Source of the DNA: Poa pratensis
Lineage: Eukaryota; Streptophyta; Magnoliopsida; Poales; Poaceae
DNA length: 64,000 bases
Assembly: GCA_947311845.1 (NCBI GenBank)
Contig: CAMZMU010000012.1
Location: 7,359,734 to 7,423,733, forward strand
Direction of reading: 5' to 3'
Positions 34,089-46,078 of the stretch are shown piece after piece. Numbering within the stretch: the stretch's first letter is position 1; each line of letters starts with the position of its first letter. Both the position numbers and the translations under genes were made by a program. The notes beneath the pieces are model-generated. The model had not been told where the DNA came from and made no database searches. It saw nothing but the letters and a program-made list of their open reading frames with translations.

Positions 34089-37000
34089 TCAGTCTTAGAT
34101 TTTTTTATTTAGATAAAGGGAATTTTATTACTTAAGAGTTTTAAGCATTACCCCCGGCCTCTGTATAGGTAGGATGCACACAGCCACAAGTTCACGAGCT
34201 CACAAGTACCCAAAACAGAAAGTAAATAAGGCGAATTACATATCATAATGAGAAATTGTAGATCTGCCTAAGATGCTGGTAGGTCAATCCGAGACTATGT
34301 TGCCATCCATGCCGGGAAAATAACTCCCTGACCGCAGCCTCCAAACGTGACGCCACCTCCAAAAACAAGTCTCGATGCTCCACATGCTGCAGGGCCAACC
34401 ATGCTCGTATCGTTGCTGTACACCGATAGATAACCTGCATAATAGAAGCATTTTTATCGTTAAAAACCTTGTCATTTCTACATAGCCACAACGACCAAAT
34501 AACGACAATCGCTCCCATCCTATTGAAGAGTTTAAACCTAGGATCTACCCCGTTTAACCAGTTGCCAAAAATGTTTGCAACGGAACGCGGGGATGTAAGG
34601 TAGAACCTATCTGGATGGCTGACCATATAGACCTGGCAAACTCGCACTAGAAGAATAAGTGTGTAATGGTCTCATCGTGTTGACAGAAGACACACTTTTT
34701 ACTTCCGTGCCAATTGCGTTTGGCAAGGTTATCTTTTGTAAGAATTACACCTCGACGGAGATACCACGCAAAAACCTTAGTTTTCAGCGGTATCTTCATC
34801 TTCGAAATTTTATTATTATCCTTAATATCGACTGAACCTACGGGTACGATTAATACTCTATACATAGAATCAACCGAGAATTTACCATTCTTCGTAAGAT
34901 TCCATATAAATTTATCTGTACCTTCCGATAGATGGATGGACTCCAATCGGATGAGCAAAACATTCCAGATGCTTGTCTCGTACCAAATAAACTTCTCCTG
35001 AACGAAACATTTGGTGGGAAGGTTTCCAACACCTTAGCGATCGTGTCGCTCTTGTTTCGTACAATTGCATACAGAGCCGGATATTGTTCCCTAAGAGTGG
35101 ATTGGCCTAGCCATTTATCCTCCCAGAAGCGAATTTCCGAACCATCCCTAATTGAGAAAGATCCATGTGGAAAAAAGAACTTCTTCGTAGCCATAAGGCT
35201 AACCCAGAAGTGCGAATCGTCAGGTTTCCAAAGCACCTGAGATACGGCTTGAGATCCCACATACTTTCTCCTAAGAAGGGTTTGCCAAACTCCATCTTCA
35301 GCAAGAAGCTTGAAGAGCCATTTACCCAGAAACGCTCTGTTCTTGACCTCAAGGTCATGAACTCCGAGCCCTCCTTGGTCTTTAGGGCAGCAAACCATAC
35401 TCCACTTAGTTAGCCGATATTTTTTCTTCTCACAATCCCCTTGCCAAAAGAATCTAGACCGGAAATAATCCAATCGTTTTAAGACTCCTTTAGGTAATTG
35501 GAAGAATGATATCATATACAGTACCATGTTAGTAAGTACTGAATTTATGAGCACCAATCTACCACCCAGGGATAAGAGTTTGCCTTTCCAACTATTTAAA
35601 CTAAGTTGAAGTCTTTCCTCCACCTTTTTCCATTCAGCATTTGTAAGTTTCCGATAATGAATCGGAATACCCAAATAGTTGATAAGAAATTGACCTTGCT
35701 CACAGCCGAAGAGTTCTGCATACAAGGCGGCGTTTTCTTGGGCCTCGCCAAAGCAAAACAACTCACTTTTATGGAAATTAATCTTAAGACCCGAAATCTG
35801 CTCGAATGCTGACAAAATCAGCTTTAAGTTACGTGCTTTTTCGATGTCATGTTCCATAAAAAGAATTATGTCATCAGCGTATTGAAGAATCGATAAACCA
35901 CCATCGACGAGATGTGGAATCACTCCTTCAATTTGGCGCTCAGATTTAGCGCGTTCGATCAAGATCGCAAGCATATCAGCCACTATATTAAATAGTACTG
36001 GCGATAGCAAGTCACCTTGTCTAAGGCCTTTTTTCGTTTGGAAGAATTTACCAGTGTCATCATTGACTTTAATGGCTACACCTCCTCCCGAAATAAAGCT
36101 ATCTATTAGCGCTCTCCACTCAGTAGAAAAACCTTTCATTCTGAGTGTCTGTTGGAGAAAAGACCAATTGACTTTATCATAAGCTTTCTCAAAATCAATT
36201 TTAAGAATCACCCCGTTCAGCTTTTTCCTATGTAGTTCATGAACTGTTTCATGTAGGATCGCCACCCCATCCGACCTTACATGAAAGCAGTCTGAGATGG
36301 TCGAACCACATGATCTGCCACACTGTTCAGTCGAATTGTAGCAACTTTGGTGAATATTTTAAAGCTAACGTTAAGGAGGCATATAGGTCTGTATTGTTGA
36401 ATCCTTTCTGCCTGATTAACCTTAGGTAATAAAATTATCTCACCAAAATTGAACGAAACAACTCTAATTGTCCATCATGTAGACACGCGAACAGTTGTAG
36501 CAAATCCGACTTGATAACATCCCAGAAGTTCTGGTAGAACTCAGCTGGGAAGCCATCCGGTCCAGGAGCTGTATTGTGTTTCATCTGGAAGACCGCATTT
36601 CCCACTTCATCCTCTGAATAGAGGTTAGTAAGTAGACTATTTTCCTCATCTGAAACTTGAGGTATATCCTCTGTTCTGGACTCATCCAGTGTGAAGTTTC
36701 CTTCCTCTGGGGCCCCGAACAAACCCTTATAGTAATTTGTAATATACGACTTGAGTTGTTCATGGCCCTCAATCGTCCCCTCATCCTGGACTAGAGAATG
36801 AATACGCTTTTTACTGTGTCTGCCATTGGCAATACTATGGAAATAGTGAGTATTCGAATCCCCTTCTAGGATGAATTGAGCTTTGAAACGTTGGTACCAT
36901 TTTAACTCCTCCTCTCACAGTAGTTTAGCTATATGTGCATTGGATTGGCTCTTTAGCTCAATCTCTTGCACAGATAGTAACCGAACTTCTGCTAGTGCTT

Positions 37001-37568
37001 CAAGAGCATCAATAATCGAGGAAAGTCGTACCTTCTCTTTTTTAAGTAAACCAGTAGTATGGCGAGCCCAACCAACGAGGTGCGTGCGTAAAGCACGAAT
37101 CTTATTGTTCCACCGCTGGACAGGCGAATCACCCGCAACTGGTCTTTCCCAAATTCTCTTAACCATCTCATAAAAACCCTCTCGGTGTAACCACCCAAGT
37201 TCAAACTTGAACCGTGGTTTACACTGTGGTCTAAGGATTCTAGTGGTCAATAGAATGGGAGCATGGTCCGACAGACCCTTAATACGTTCTAGAGCCCGTA
37301 CCGACACCAGTGGGAACTTAGATTCCCAGTCTGTATCCATCAATACACGGTCTAGTTTCTCGTATGTAGGTTCCGGGAGAGAATTAGCCCAAGTGAACTG
37401 TCTCCCCAACATTGTGATCTCTCGTAAGTTCAAGCTGTCAATGACTGCATTGAAAAAAAGAGGCCAACGGTTGTCGAACCGCCCTCTACTCTTCTCAAAC
37501 GAAAAACGTAGCAAATTGAAATCCCCTCCAATGATAAGAGGGTGTGGGTTATCTTGTGCCAAGTTTAC

Positions 37569-39162
37569 TGATACGTCTCAAACGTGTCTATAATTTTTGA
37601 TGTTTCATGCTTGTTTTATACCAATTGCTACATGTTTTGCATCTACTTTATATCACTTTTATACATTTTTTGGGACTAACCTATTAACAAGATGCCGAAG
37701 TGCCAGTTCCTGTTTTCTGCTGTTTTTGTATTCCAGAAAAGCTAGTCTGGAAATATTCTCGGAATTGGACGAAACTACACGGGGGTCCCTATTTTTCCAG
37801 AACACACCTGACGGAGCGAAGGAGCAGCAGAGGAGGGCCACCAGGAGGCCACACGCACCAGGGCGCGGGCCCCCCTTCTGCCGCGCCCTGGGGTGGTGTG
37901 GGCCCCTCGGGGGTCCGCAGCCGCCGCCCTTTCGCCTACTTATTCCCCCCGACGCGAAAACCCTAAGTACCTGAGCAAATATCCACGAAAAGTTCCAGAG
38001 ACGCCGCCGTCGTCAACCCTAGCTCGGGAGGGTTCAGAACCTCTTCCCGGCACCCTGCCGGAGAGGGGAATCGTCACCGGAGGCTTCTACATCGCCATGC
38101 CTGCCTCCGGAGTGATGCGTGAGTAGTTCATCCTTGGACTACGGGTCCATAGCAGTAGCTAGATGGTTGTCTCTCCACTTTGTGCCATCATGTTTAGATC
38201 TTGTGAGCTGCCCTACATGATCAAGATCATATTATTGTAATGCTACATGTTGTGTTTGCTGGGATCCGATGAATATTGAATATTATGTCAAGTTGATTAT
38301 CAATCTATCTTATATGTTATTTAAGATCTTGCATGCTTTCCGTTACTCGTAGATGCTTTGGCCAAGTAGATGCTTGTAACTCCAAGAGAGAGTATTTATG
38401 CTAGATAGTGGGTTCATGTCTCCGTTTAACCTGGGACAGTGACAGAAAGTTCTAAGGTTGTGGATGTGCTGTTGCCACTAGGGATAACCTAACGATGCTA
38501 TGTCCACGGCATATGTGTTTGTTTACATTACGCACTTTACTTAATGCAATTATCCGTTGCTTGCAACTTAATACCAACGGGGACTCGGATGACAACCCGG
38601 CGGTGGATTATTAGTCATAGATGCTGTTGGATAACGATCTATGTATTATGTCGTAATGCCCAATTAAATATCATAGTAGTCAACATGTCATGTATATGCA
38701 TTGTCATGCGCTCACTATTCGTCAATTGCCCAGCTGTAATTTGTTCACCCAACATGTTAGTTATCTTTTATGGAGAGACACCACTAGTGAACTGTGGACC
38801 CCGGTCCATTCTTTTACACTGATTAAACAACCACAAACTGCAAACTGTTCCTTTTTCATTCTCTGCAATTTAATACTCATTTTCCACACCATACGTTTAA
38901 TCCTTTGTTTTCAGCAAGCCAGTGAGATTGACAACCTCACTGTTTCGTTGGGGCAAAGTAGTTTGATTGTGTTGTGTGCAGATTCCACGTCAACAGTCCA
39001 GACTCCCTCACACTATTTTTCTGGCGCCGTTGACAACCTTCTGAAGAGTTGCTGCTCCTACTGGTTCGATAACCTTGGTTTCTTTCTGAGGGAAAACTTG
39101 CTGCTGACTACATCATACCTTCCTCTTGGGGTCTCCCAACGAACGTGTGTTTCACGTCATCA
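37569..39162 (+). repeat. 5' LTR of the young Athila-like element
   Basis: 1594 bp, TGATACGTCTCAAACG...CACGTCATCA. Near its 3' end (about 39007-39026) it contains a copy of the 20-bp sequence that precedes and begins the primer-binding site. Confidence 0.97.
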
Positions 39163-39173
39163 AGCTATTTTTC

Positions 39174-39191
39174 TGGCGCCGTTGCCGGGGA
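39174..39191 (+). other. Primer-binding site of the young Athila-like element
   Basis: TGGCGCCGTTGCCGGGGA, eleven bases after the LTR. It matches the 3' end of a plant tRNA-Asp by recollection, a primer common in grass Gypsy elements. Confidence 0.75.
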
Positions 39192-39370
39192 GACAGCAGT
39201 CTTCTGCAAGGGGAGTTTCACGCTTCCAATCTCTTTACTTTGTTTTTGTCTTGCTTAGTTTATTTTATTTTATCTTGTTTGCTTTCAATTATCAAAAACA
39301 CAAAAAAATTAGTTACTTGCATCTAGTTTACTTTCAAGTTATTTTCTGTACTGTTTTTATTTCTGCTAAA

Positions 39371-40690
39371 ATGAGTACTCCTGAGAACACTAAGTTGTGT
39401 GATTTCACTAGCACGAACAACAATGATTTCATATGCACACCTATTGCTCCACCTGCTGCTTCAGCAGAATTTTATGAAATTAAACCTGCACTTTTAAATC
39501 TTGTTATGAAAGAGCAATTTTCTGGTGTTAGTACTGATGATGCTGCTGTTCACCTTAATAACTTTGTTGAACTTTGTGAAATGCAAAAGCTCAAGGAAGT
39601 AGATGGTGATATTATTAAACTGAAACTTTTTCCTTTCTCCTTGAGAGGACGTGCTAAAGAATGGTTGCTATCTTTGCCTAGAAATAGTATTGATTCATGG
39701 ACTAAATGCAAAGATGCTTTTATTGGAAAATATTATCCTCCTGCTAAGATTATTTCTTTGAGAAGTAGCATAATGAATTTTAAGCAATTTGATAATGAAC
39801 ATGTTGCTCAAGCATGGGAGAGAATGAAATCATTGGTTAAAAATTGTCCCACTCATGGACTGACTACTTGGATGATCATCCAAACCTTCTATGCAGGATT
39901 AAATTTTTCTTCGAGGAATTTATTGGATTCGGCCGCTGGAGGTACCTTTATGTCCATCACTTTGGGTGCTGCAACAAAGCTTCTTGATGATATGATGATT
40001 AATTATTCTGAGTGGCACACCGAGAGAGCTCCAACAGGTAAGAAGGTAAATTCTGTTGAGGAAACCTCCTCCTTGAGTGCCAAAATTGATACTATTATGT
40101 CTATGCTTGCAAATGGTCAAACACATGTTGATCCAAATAATGTTCCTTTAGCTTCTTTGGTTGCTCAAGAAGAGCATGTTGATGTGAACTTCATTAAAAA
40201 TAATAATTTCAACAACAATGCTTATAGGAATAATTTTGGTAATAGCAATTATAGGCCCTATCCTTCTAATAGTGGCAATGGTTATGGAAATTCCTATAGT
40301 AACTCCTACAATAATAATAAGAGTGTACCCTCTGATCTTGAAGTTATGCTTAAGGATTTTATTAGTACACAAACTGCTTTCAATAAAACTGTTGAGGAGA
40401 AATTTGGGAAAATTGATGTGCTTTCCTCTAAAGTTGATAGTCTTGCTCTTGATGTTGACTTATTGAAACTAAAGAACATGCCTCATGATGTTAAAGAGAG
40501 CAAAACTCTCAATGCTATACAAGTTAAAATTGATAACAATGTGAGGATGTTAGCTGAATTGCATGCTAGATGGGAAAGAGAGGATGAAATTGCTAGAAAG
40601 AACAATATTGCTAGAGTTTATACTATTACTACTTCTGAAAAGCTTCAAACTCAAGTGTTAACAAACCTCCTACCATTAATGGCAAGATAG
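39371..40690 (+). CDS. Gag protein of the young Athila-like element
   Basis: 439 residues from MSTPENTKLC. The retrotransposon gag domain covers about residues 50-180, with LKLFPFSLRGRAKEWLLSLP and SWTKCKDAFIGKYYP. An Asn/Tyr-rich linker (NNNFNNNAYRNNFGNSNYRP) follows, and then a helical region with KIDVLSSKVDSLALDVDLLK that is probably a coiled coil. The start is the first ATG after the leader; the frame is also open upstream but that part is LTR and leader. No CCHC knuckle is visible. The frame shifts near 40655 (reading runs into LLPLMAR and stop), whereas the neighbouring frame reads PPTINGKIVGVGNVSTS into the protease ORF, so the original product was probably one Gag-Pro protein. Confidence 0.85.
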   Translation: MSTPENTKLCDFTSTNNNDFICTPIAPPAASAEFYEIKPALLNLVMKEQFSGVSTDDAAVHLNNFVELCEMQKLKEVDGDIIKLKLFPFSLRGRAKEWLLSLPRNSIDSWTKCKDAFIGKYYPPAKIISLRSSIMNFKQFDNEHVAQAWERMKSLVKNCPTHGLTTWMIIQTFYAGLNFSSRNLLDSAAGGTFMSITLGAATKLLDDMMINYSEWHTERAPTGKKVNSVEETSSLSAKIDTIMSMLANGQTHVDPNNVPLASLVAQEEHVDVNFIKNNNFNNNAYRNNFGNSNYRPYPSNSGNGYGNSYSNSYNNNKSVPSDLEVMLKDFISTQTAFNKTVEEKFGKIDVLSSKVDSLALDVDLLKLKNMPHDVKESKTLNAIQVKIDNNVRMLAELHARWEREDEIARKNNIARVYTITTSEKLQTQVLTNLLPLMAR

Positions 40691-40734
40691 TTGGTGTTGG
40701 TAATGTTTCCACTTCTATTGCAAAATGTCCTAAA

Positions 40735-41462
40735 TTGCCTGATAACTCTGAAACTGTCCTTGATAAAGATGCTGAAATTTCTAGCAATAAGGAAGAGAAT
40801 AATTCCATTACTTTTGATGATAATGACTTTGATTTTGATGGTTGCAATATTTCTGAAGTAATTAAGTTCTTGCAAAAGCTAGCTAGAAGTCCTAATGCTA
40901 GTGCTATAAACATGGCTTTTACTAAACATATTACTAATGCTCTCATACAAGTTAGGGAAGAGAAATTAAAACATGAAGCTTCTATCCCTAGGAAGTTAGA
41001 AGATGGTTGGGAGCCCATCATTAAATTGAAATTGAATGACTTTGATTGCAATGCTTTGTGTGACCTTGGTGCTAGTATTTCTGTTATGCCTAAAAGATTA
41101 TATGATATGCTTGATTTAGCACCTTTGGAAAATTGTTACTTGGATGTTCACCTTGTTGATTCTACTATTAAAAAACCTTTGGGAAGAATTGATGATGTTC
41201 TTATCATGGTTAACAACAATTATGTCCCCGTTGATTTTATTGTCTTGGATATTGAGTGCAATCCATCATGCCCTATTGTGTGGGAAGACCTTTTCTTAGG
41301 ACTGTAGGTGCTATTATTGATATGAAAGAAGGGAATATAAAATATCAATTTCCTCTCAAGAAAGGTATGGAACACTTTCCTAGGAAGAAGATTAAGCCAC
41401 CTTATGATTCTATTGTTCGAACAAATTACAATGTTGATGCTTCTTCACTTGGTAATACTTGA
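40735..41462 (+). pseudogene. Protease region of the young Athila-like element, frameshifted
   Basis: MPDNSETVLDKDAEISSN opens a 190-residue ORF with the Athila-type retropepsin stretch CDLGASISVMPKRLYDML, where the D of DLGA is the presumed catalytic aspartate. At about 41280 two extra bases (TG) shift the frame to an early stop at 41307. The shifted frame continues GRPFLRTVGAIIDMKEGNI and FPLKKGMEHFPRKKIKPP, ending at 41462. Nothing of RT follows. Confidence 0.8.
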
Positions 41463-44112
41463 TGCATGCTTTGTGCCTAGCTAAAAGGCGTTAAAGAAAA
41501 GCGCTTATGGGAGGCAACCCATTTTATTTTTCTGCAATTTTTCTTTTATTGAGTCAAGGAGTTTGTTTACTTCTGTAGCAACTCCTTTGTATCTTTATTT
41601 TCTCGCATTGTTGTGCCAAGAGTAGCCTCTAATGATAAGATGATGCTTAATTTTGATTGCTGCGCAGAAACAGATTTTTGCTGTTCACTGTACGAAATTC
41701 CTAAAATCACCAGATTGTTAAAAATCTGAAATTTTTGTGCGTAATCTTTATGAATGTCTGAAACTTTCATTAGTTCAGAGTTTCTCGATCTGAGCGTCGT
41801 AAGTGCCTCGAAAAAATTCGTCTTTGCGGACTGTTCTGTTTTAGACAGATTATGCCTTTTTATTTTTGCATTCTCTCTTTTACTAGTGTTGAGTGAAATT
41901 CTTTTTTGGGTGGAAGAGCTTCACATAACATCAGTGGCTGTAGCTAATGTTTAAAGTAACAAATCATATTGCGTCTTTACAGAACATGTGAATTTTTGAT
42001 TATGCACTAACCCTCTAATGAGATCTACTTTGAGTTTGGTGTGACGGAAGTTTTCAAGGGTCAAGAGAGAAGGATGATATAATAGGATCAAGAAGAGTGA
42101 AGAGCTTAAGCTTGGGGAGGCTCCCATGGATCTCCCCAGCATATTTCAAGAAGACTCAAGCGTCTAAGCTTGGGGATGCCCCTTCTTCATCGTCAAAATT
42201 ATCAGGTCATCTCTAGTGAAACTATATTTTAATTCTTTCACATCATATGTGCTTTTCTTGGAGCGTCTGTGTGCTTTTATTTTCAGTATTGCATTTTATT
42301 TTCAATAAAGCTTGACTGGACCCTAGCATTCTTGATTGGGAGAGAGACACGCTCCGCTTTTTCATGAGAATACTCCTATTCTTCACTTATATTTGTTGAG
42401 TATTCATATCTAGCGCTGTTCAGCTTTTAGCTCTTGTTTTCATGTATCTCTTGTCAGAGCTATTAGCTTTCTTTTGTAGAAAGTACTCTCTTGCTTCACT
42501 TATATTTGTTTGGAGAGTTGATGAAATAAATTGATTGGTGTTTGGTTGGTTCAGAAAATGTTGCATGTGGTAATTGGTATAAGGAAAAACTTGCTTAATC
42601 TTGTAGATCACTAAAATGGATAACTTGATGCTTGTCAATTGTTTTGAGTTAACAAGTAGATCATGATTAAATTGTGCATCACATGAGTTAAGCCTATTAG
42701 TGAAGAACTACCGTAAAGCTTGTTGAAAATTTGGTTTGCATCGGTGGTACCTCTAAGGTCTAGATATTTTCTAATAACAGGGTTTGGTTAACAAGGAAGA
42801 CGGTATGAAGTCTTATAACGTTTGCAATATGTTTGTCATATAAAACTTGGTGTACGGGTTGATATTCTTGTTTGCTTACATAACCTTGCTAGCCTAAACT
42901 CTGTACTGAGAGGGAATGCTTCTCGTGCATCCAAATCCTTGAGCCAAAATCCATGCCATTTGTGTCCACCATAACTACCTATATGTGGTATTTCCTTGCC
43001 ACTCCAAGTAAATTTTTCATGTGCTACCTTTAAATTATTCAAAATGTTATTATTCCCTTTTTGTGTCAATGTTTACTAGCTCATGAGGAATTAGTGTGGT
43101 TATTCTTTATTCTATTTGTCGAGTGGACTTTTACACCTGGACTAGTGGCATATACATCCGCTTATCCAATAACTTGCAAAAAGAGCTGGCAACGGGGTGC
43201 CCAGTCCCAATTAATTACAACTTTAACCAATTAATTCTCTTCACACTTTTGCCCTGATTCATCAGTAAGCAATGACAAACAGTGAAATACCTGAATGTGT
43301 GTAAACCAAAGAGAAAGAGGGATGATCTGCCTTGCTGGTAGAAATAACGTCCTTCATGGGAGCCGCTCTTAAAAGTCCGTTCGACAGGTAGAATACTGTT
43401 CTCACCCGCTACCATTCGTTGACAATTAACAAACACCTCTCAAAAATAGATACTCCTCCATGGTATGTGATTGATGGAAGGCACCCGAGGATTCGGTTAG
43501 CCATGGCTTGTGTTAGCAAGGTTGGGAGGAGTATCAAATATTTTATGCAATCTCTATATGCTTTCAAAAACCTAAAAGCTCTAGCACATGATTTAATCCC
43601 TGCTTCCCTCTGCGAAGGGCCTTTCTTTTACTTTTATGTTGAGTCAGTTTTCCTATTCTTTCTGTCTTCCACAAGCAAACACTAGTGTCAACTTTGTTAC
43701 AACATGCGTTATATGCAATGTATTGGACTTGTTATACTACTTTGTGTTGACAATATCCATGAGATAAATATGTTGAAAGTTGAAGCAAATGCTGAAACTA
43801 AATTCTTCCTTTGTGTTGATTAAATACCTTTTGTTAGAAACTATTGCTTTATGAGTTAACACTTATGCAAAACTGTTTGATGCTTGTCTCGAAAGTACTA
43901 TTCATGAAAACGTTTAGCTTGTGTGATTCATTGTTTACTCATTATCTATTTGGTAGCAAATTATAGACCATTGACTTGGATCACTTCATTCATTTACATG
44001 TGCCTTGCAATATTATATGATCAAGATTATGATAGTAGCATGTCACCTCAAAAATTATTTGTTTTTATCGTTTACCTACTCGAGGACGAGTAGGAACTAA
44101 GCTTGGGGATGC
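41463..44112 (+). other. Non-coding 3' internal region of the young Athila-like element
   Basis: About 2.65 kb with only short unconserved ORFs, homologous in reverse to 1260-3790 of the left element. It begins with the GCTTATGGGAGGCAACCCA segment and ends in the polypurine tract AGCTTGGGGATGC next to the 3' LTR. Confidence 0.8.
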
Positions 44113-45703
44113 TGATACGTCTCAAACGTATCTATAATTTTTGATGTTCCATGCTTGTTTTATACCAATTGCTACATGTTTTGCATCTACTTTATATCAC
44201 TTTTATACATTTTTTGGGACTAACCTATTAACAAGATGCCGAAGTGCCAGTTCCTGTTTTCTGCTGTTTTTGTATTCCAGAAAAGCTAGTCTGGAAATAT
44301 TCTCGGAATTGGACGAAACTACACGGGGGTCCTATTTTTCCAGAACACACCTGACGGAGCGAAGGAGCAGCAGAGGAGGGCCACCAGGAGGCCACACGCA
44401 CCAGGGCGCGGGCCCCCTCTGCCGCGCCCTGGGTGGTGTGGGCCCCTCGGGGGTCCGCAGCCGCCGCCCTTTCGCCTACTTATTCCCCCCGACGCGAAAA
44501 CCCTAAGTACCTGAGCAAATATCCACGAAAAGTTCCAGAGACGCCGCCGTCGTCAACCCTAGCTCGGGAGGGTTCAGAACCTCTTCCCGGCACCCTGCCG
44601 GAGAGGGGAATCGTCACCGGAGGCTTCTACATCGCCATGCCTGCCTCCGGAGTGATGCGTGAGTAGTTCATCCTTGGACTACGGGTCCATAGCAGTAGCT
44701 AGATGGTTGTCTCTCCACTTTGTGCCATCATGTTTAGATCTTGTGAGCTGCCCTACATGATCAAGATCATATTATTGTAATGCTACATGTTGTGTTTGCT
44801 GGGATCCGATGAATATTGAATATTATGTCAAGTTGATTATCAATCTATCTTATATGTTATTTAAGATCTTGCATGCTTTCCGTTACTCGTAGATGCTTTG
44901 GCCAAGTAGATGCTTGTAACTCCAAGAGAGAGTATTTATGCTAGATAGTGGGTTCATGTCTCCGTTTAACCTGGGACAGTGACAGAAAGTTCTAAGGTTG
45001 TGGATGTGCTGTTGCCACTAGGGATAACCTAACGATGCTATGTCCACGGCATATGTGTTTGTTTACATTACGCACTTTACTTAATGCAATTATCCGTTGC
45101 TTGCAACTTAATACCAACGGGGACTCGGATGACAACCCGGCGGTGGATTATTAGTCATAGATGCTGTTGGATAACGATCTATGTATTATGTCGTAATGCC
45201 CAATTAAATATCATAGTAGTCAACATGTCATGTATATGCATTGTCATGCGCTCACTATTCGTCAATTGCCCAGCTGTAATTTGTTCACCCAACATGTTAG
45301 TTATCTTTTATGGAGAGACACCACTAGTGAACTGTGGACCCCGGTCCATTCTTTTACACTGATTAAACAACCACAAACTGCAAACTGTTCCTTTTTCATT
45401 CTCTGCAATTTAATACTCATTTTCCACACCATACGTTTAATCCTTTGTTTTCAGCAAGCCAGTGAGATTGACAACCTCACTGTTTCGTTGGGGCAAAGTA
45501 GTTTGATTGTGTTGTGTGCAGATTCCACGTCAACAGTCCAGACTCCCTCAACACTATTTTTCTGGCGCCGTTGACAACCTTCTGAAGAGTTGCTGCTCCT
45601 ACTGGTTCGATAACCTTGGTTTCTTTCTGAGGGAAAACTTGCTGCTGACTACATCATACCTTCCTCTTGGGGTCTCCCAACGAACGTGTGTTTCACGTCA
45701 TCA
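44113..45703 (+). repeat. 3' LTR of the young Athila-like element
   Basis: 1591 bp, nearly identical to the 5' LTR. Differences by eye are two substitutions near the start, three indels in C or G runs and one extra A near 45550. Confidence 0.97.
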
Positions 45704-46078
45704 TTTACCATTTCGCAGAGAAAAGAGGTTTTCGCCACTTCCTGGGCCAGCCCATACACGGCAACAAGACTCCAAATGAAATTGTCGATTTATTACGGAT
45801 GTGCATTTTAATATGAAAATCACCATCCGTAACGTCCAACACTTCCATGGTATCAGTCCTAGTGCCAAGTAAAATGCCTCCGGAGCGGCCATGAGGGGGA
45901 CGTGAGTACCAATCAAACTCTATACCGCCTGAAAGACGGTTCAAAAGAGATTGCGAAAACTCACGTCTACCCGTCTCCGAAATAGCTAAGAAATCCAAAT
46001 TATGGTCCCGAATTGAACCAGCAAAGTGCAAATGTTTAGCCAAGTCACCAAGACCTCTGCTATTTGCAAACATGCCAT

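Larger units (their letters stand above)
37569..45703 (+). mobile_element. Young non-autonomous Athila-like Gypsy retrotransposon
   Basis: LTRs at 37569-39162 and 44113-45703 with a perfect 5-bp duplication TTTAC (37564-37568, 45704-45708), inserted in LINE ORF2. By eye the LTRs differ by two substitutions and four short indels, so insertion was very recent. The 4.95-kb interior has a primer-binding site, gag, a protease fragment and about 2.65 kb of non-coding sequence. There is no RT, RNase H or integrase. It must be mobilised by a relative. Confidence 0.97.

Noticed and set aside
34850..36265. 471-residue minus-strand ORF as a host reverse-transcriptase-like gene
   Set aside because: It is the RT part of LINE ORF2, within the TSD-bounded LINE.
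39174..39191. Possible tRNA gene fragment at the primer-binding site
   Set aside because: Only the complement of a tRNA 3' end is present, with no cloverleaf; its place after the LTR explains it.
38690..39370. Extension of the gag ORF upstream of 39371
   Set aside because: The open frame runs back through the LTR and leader; the first ATG after the leader, followed by gag-like sequence, is the better start.
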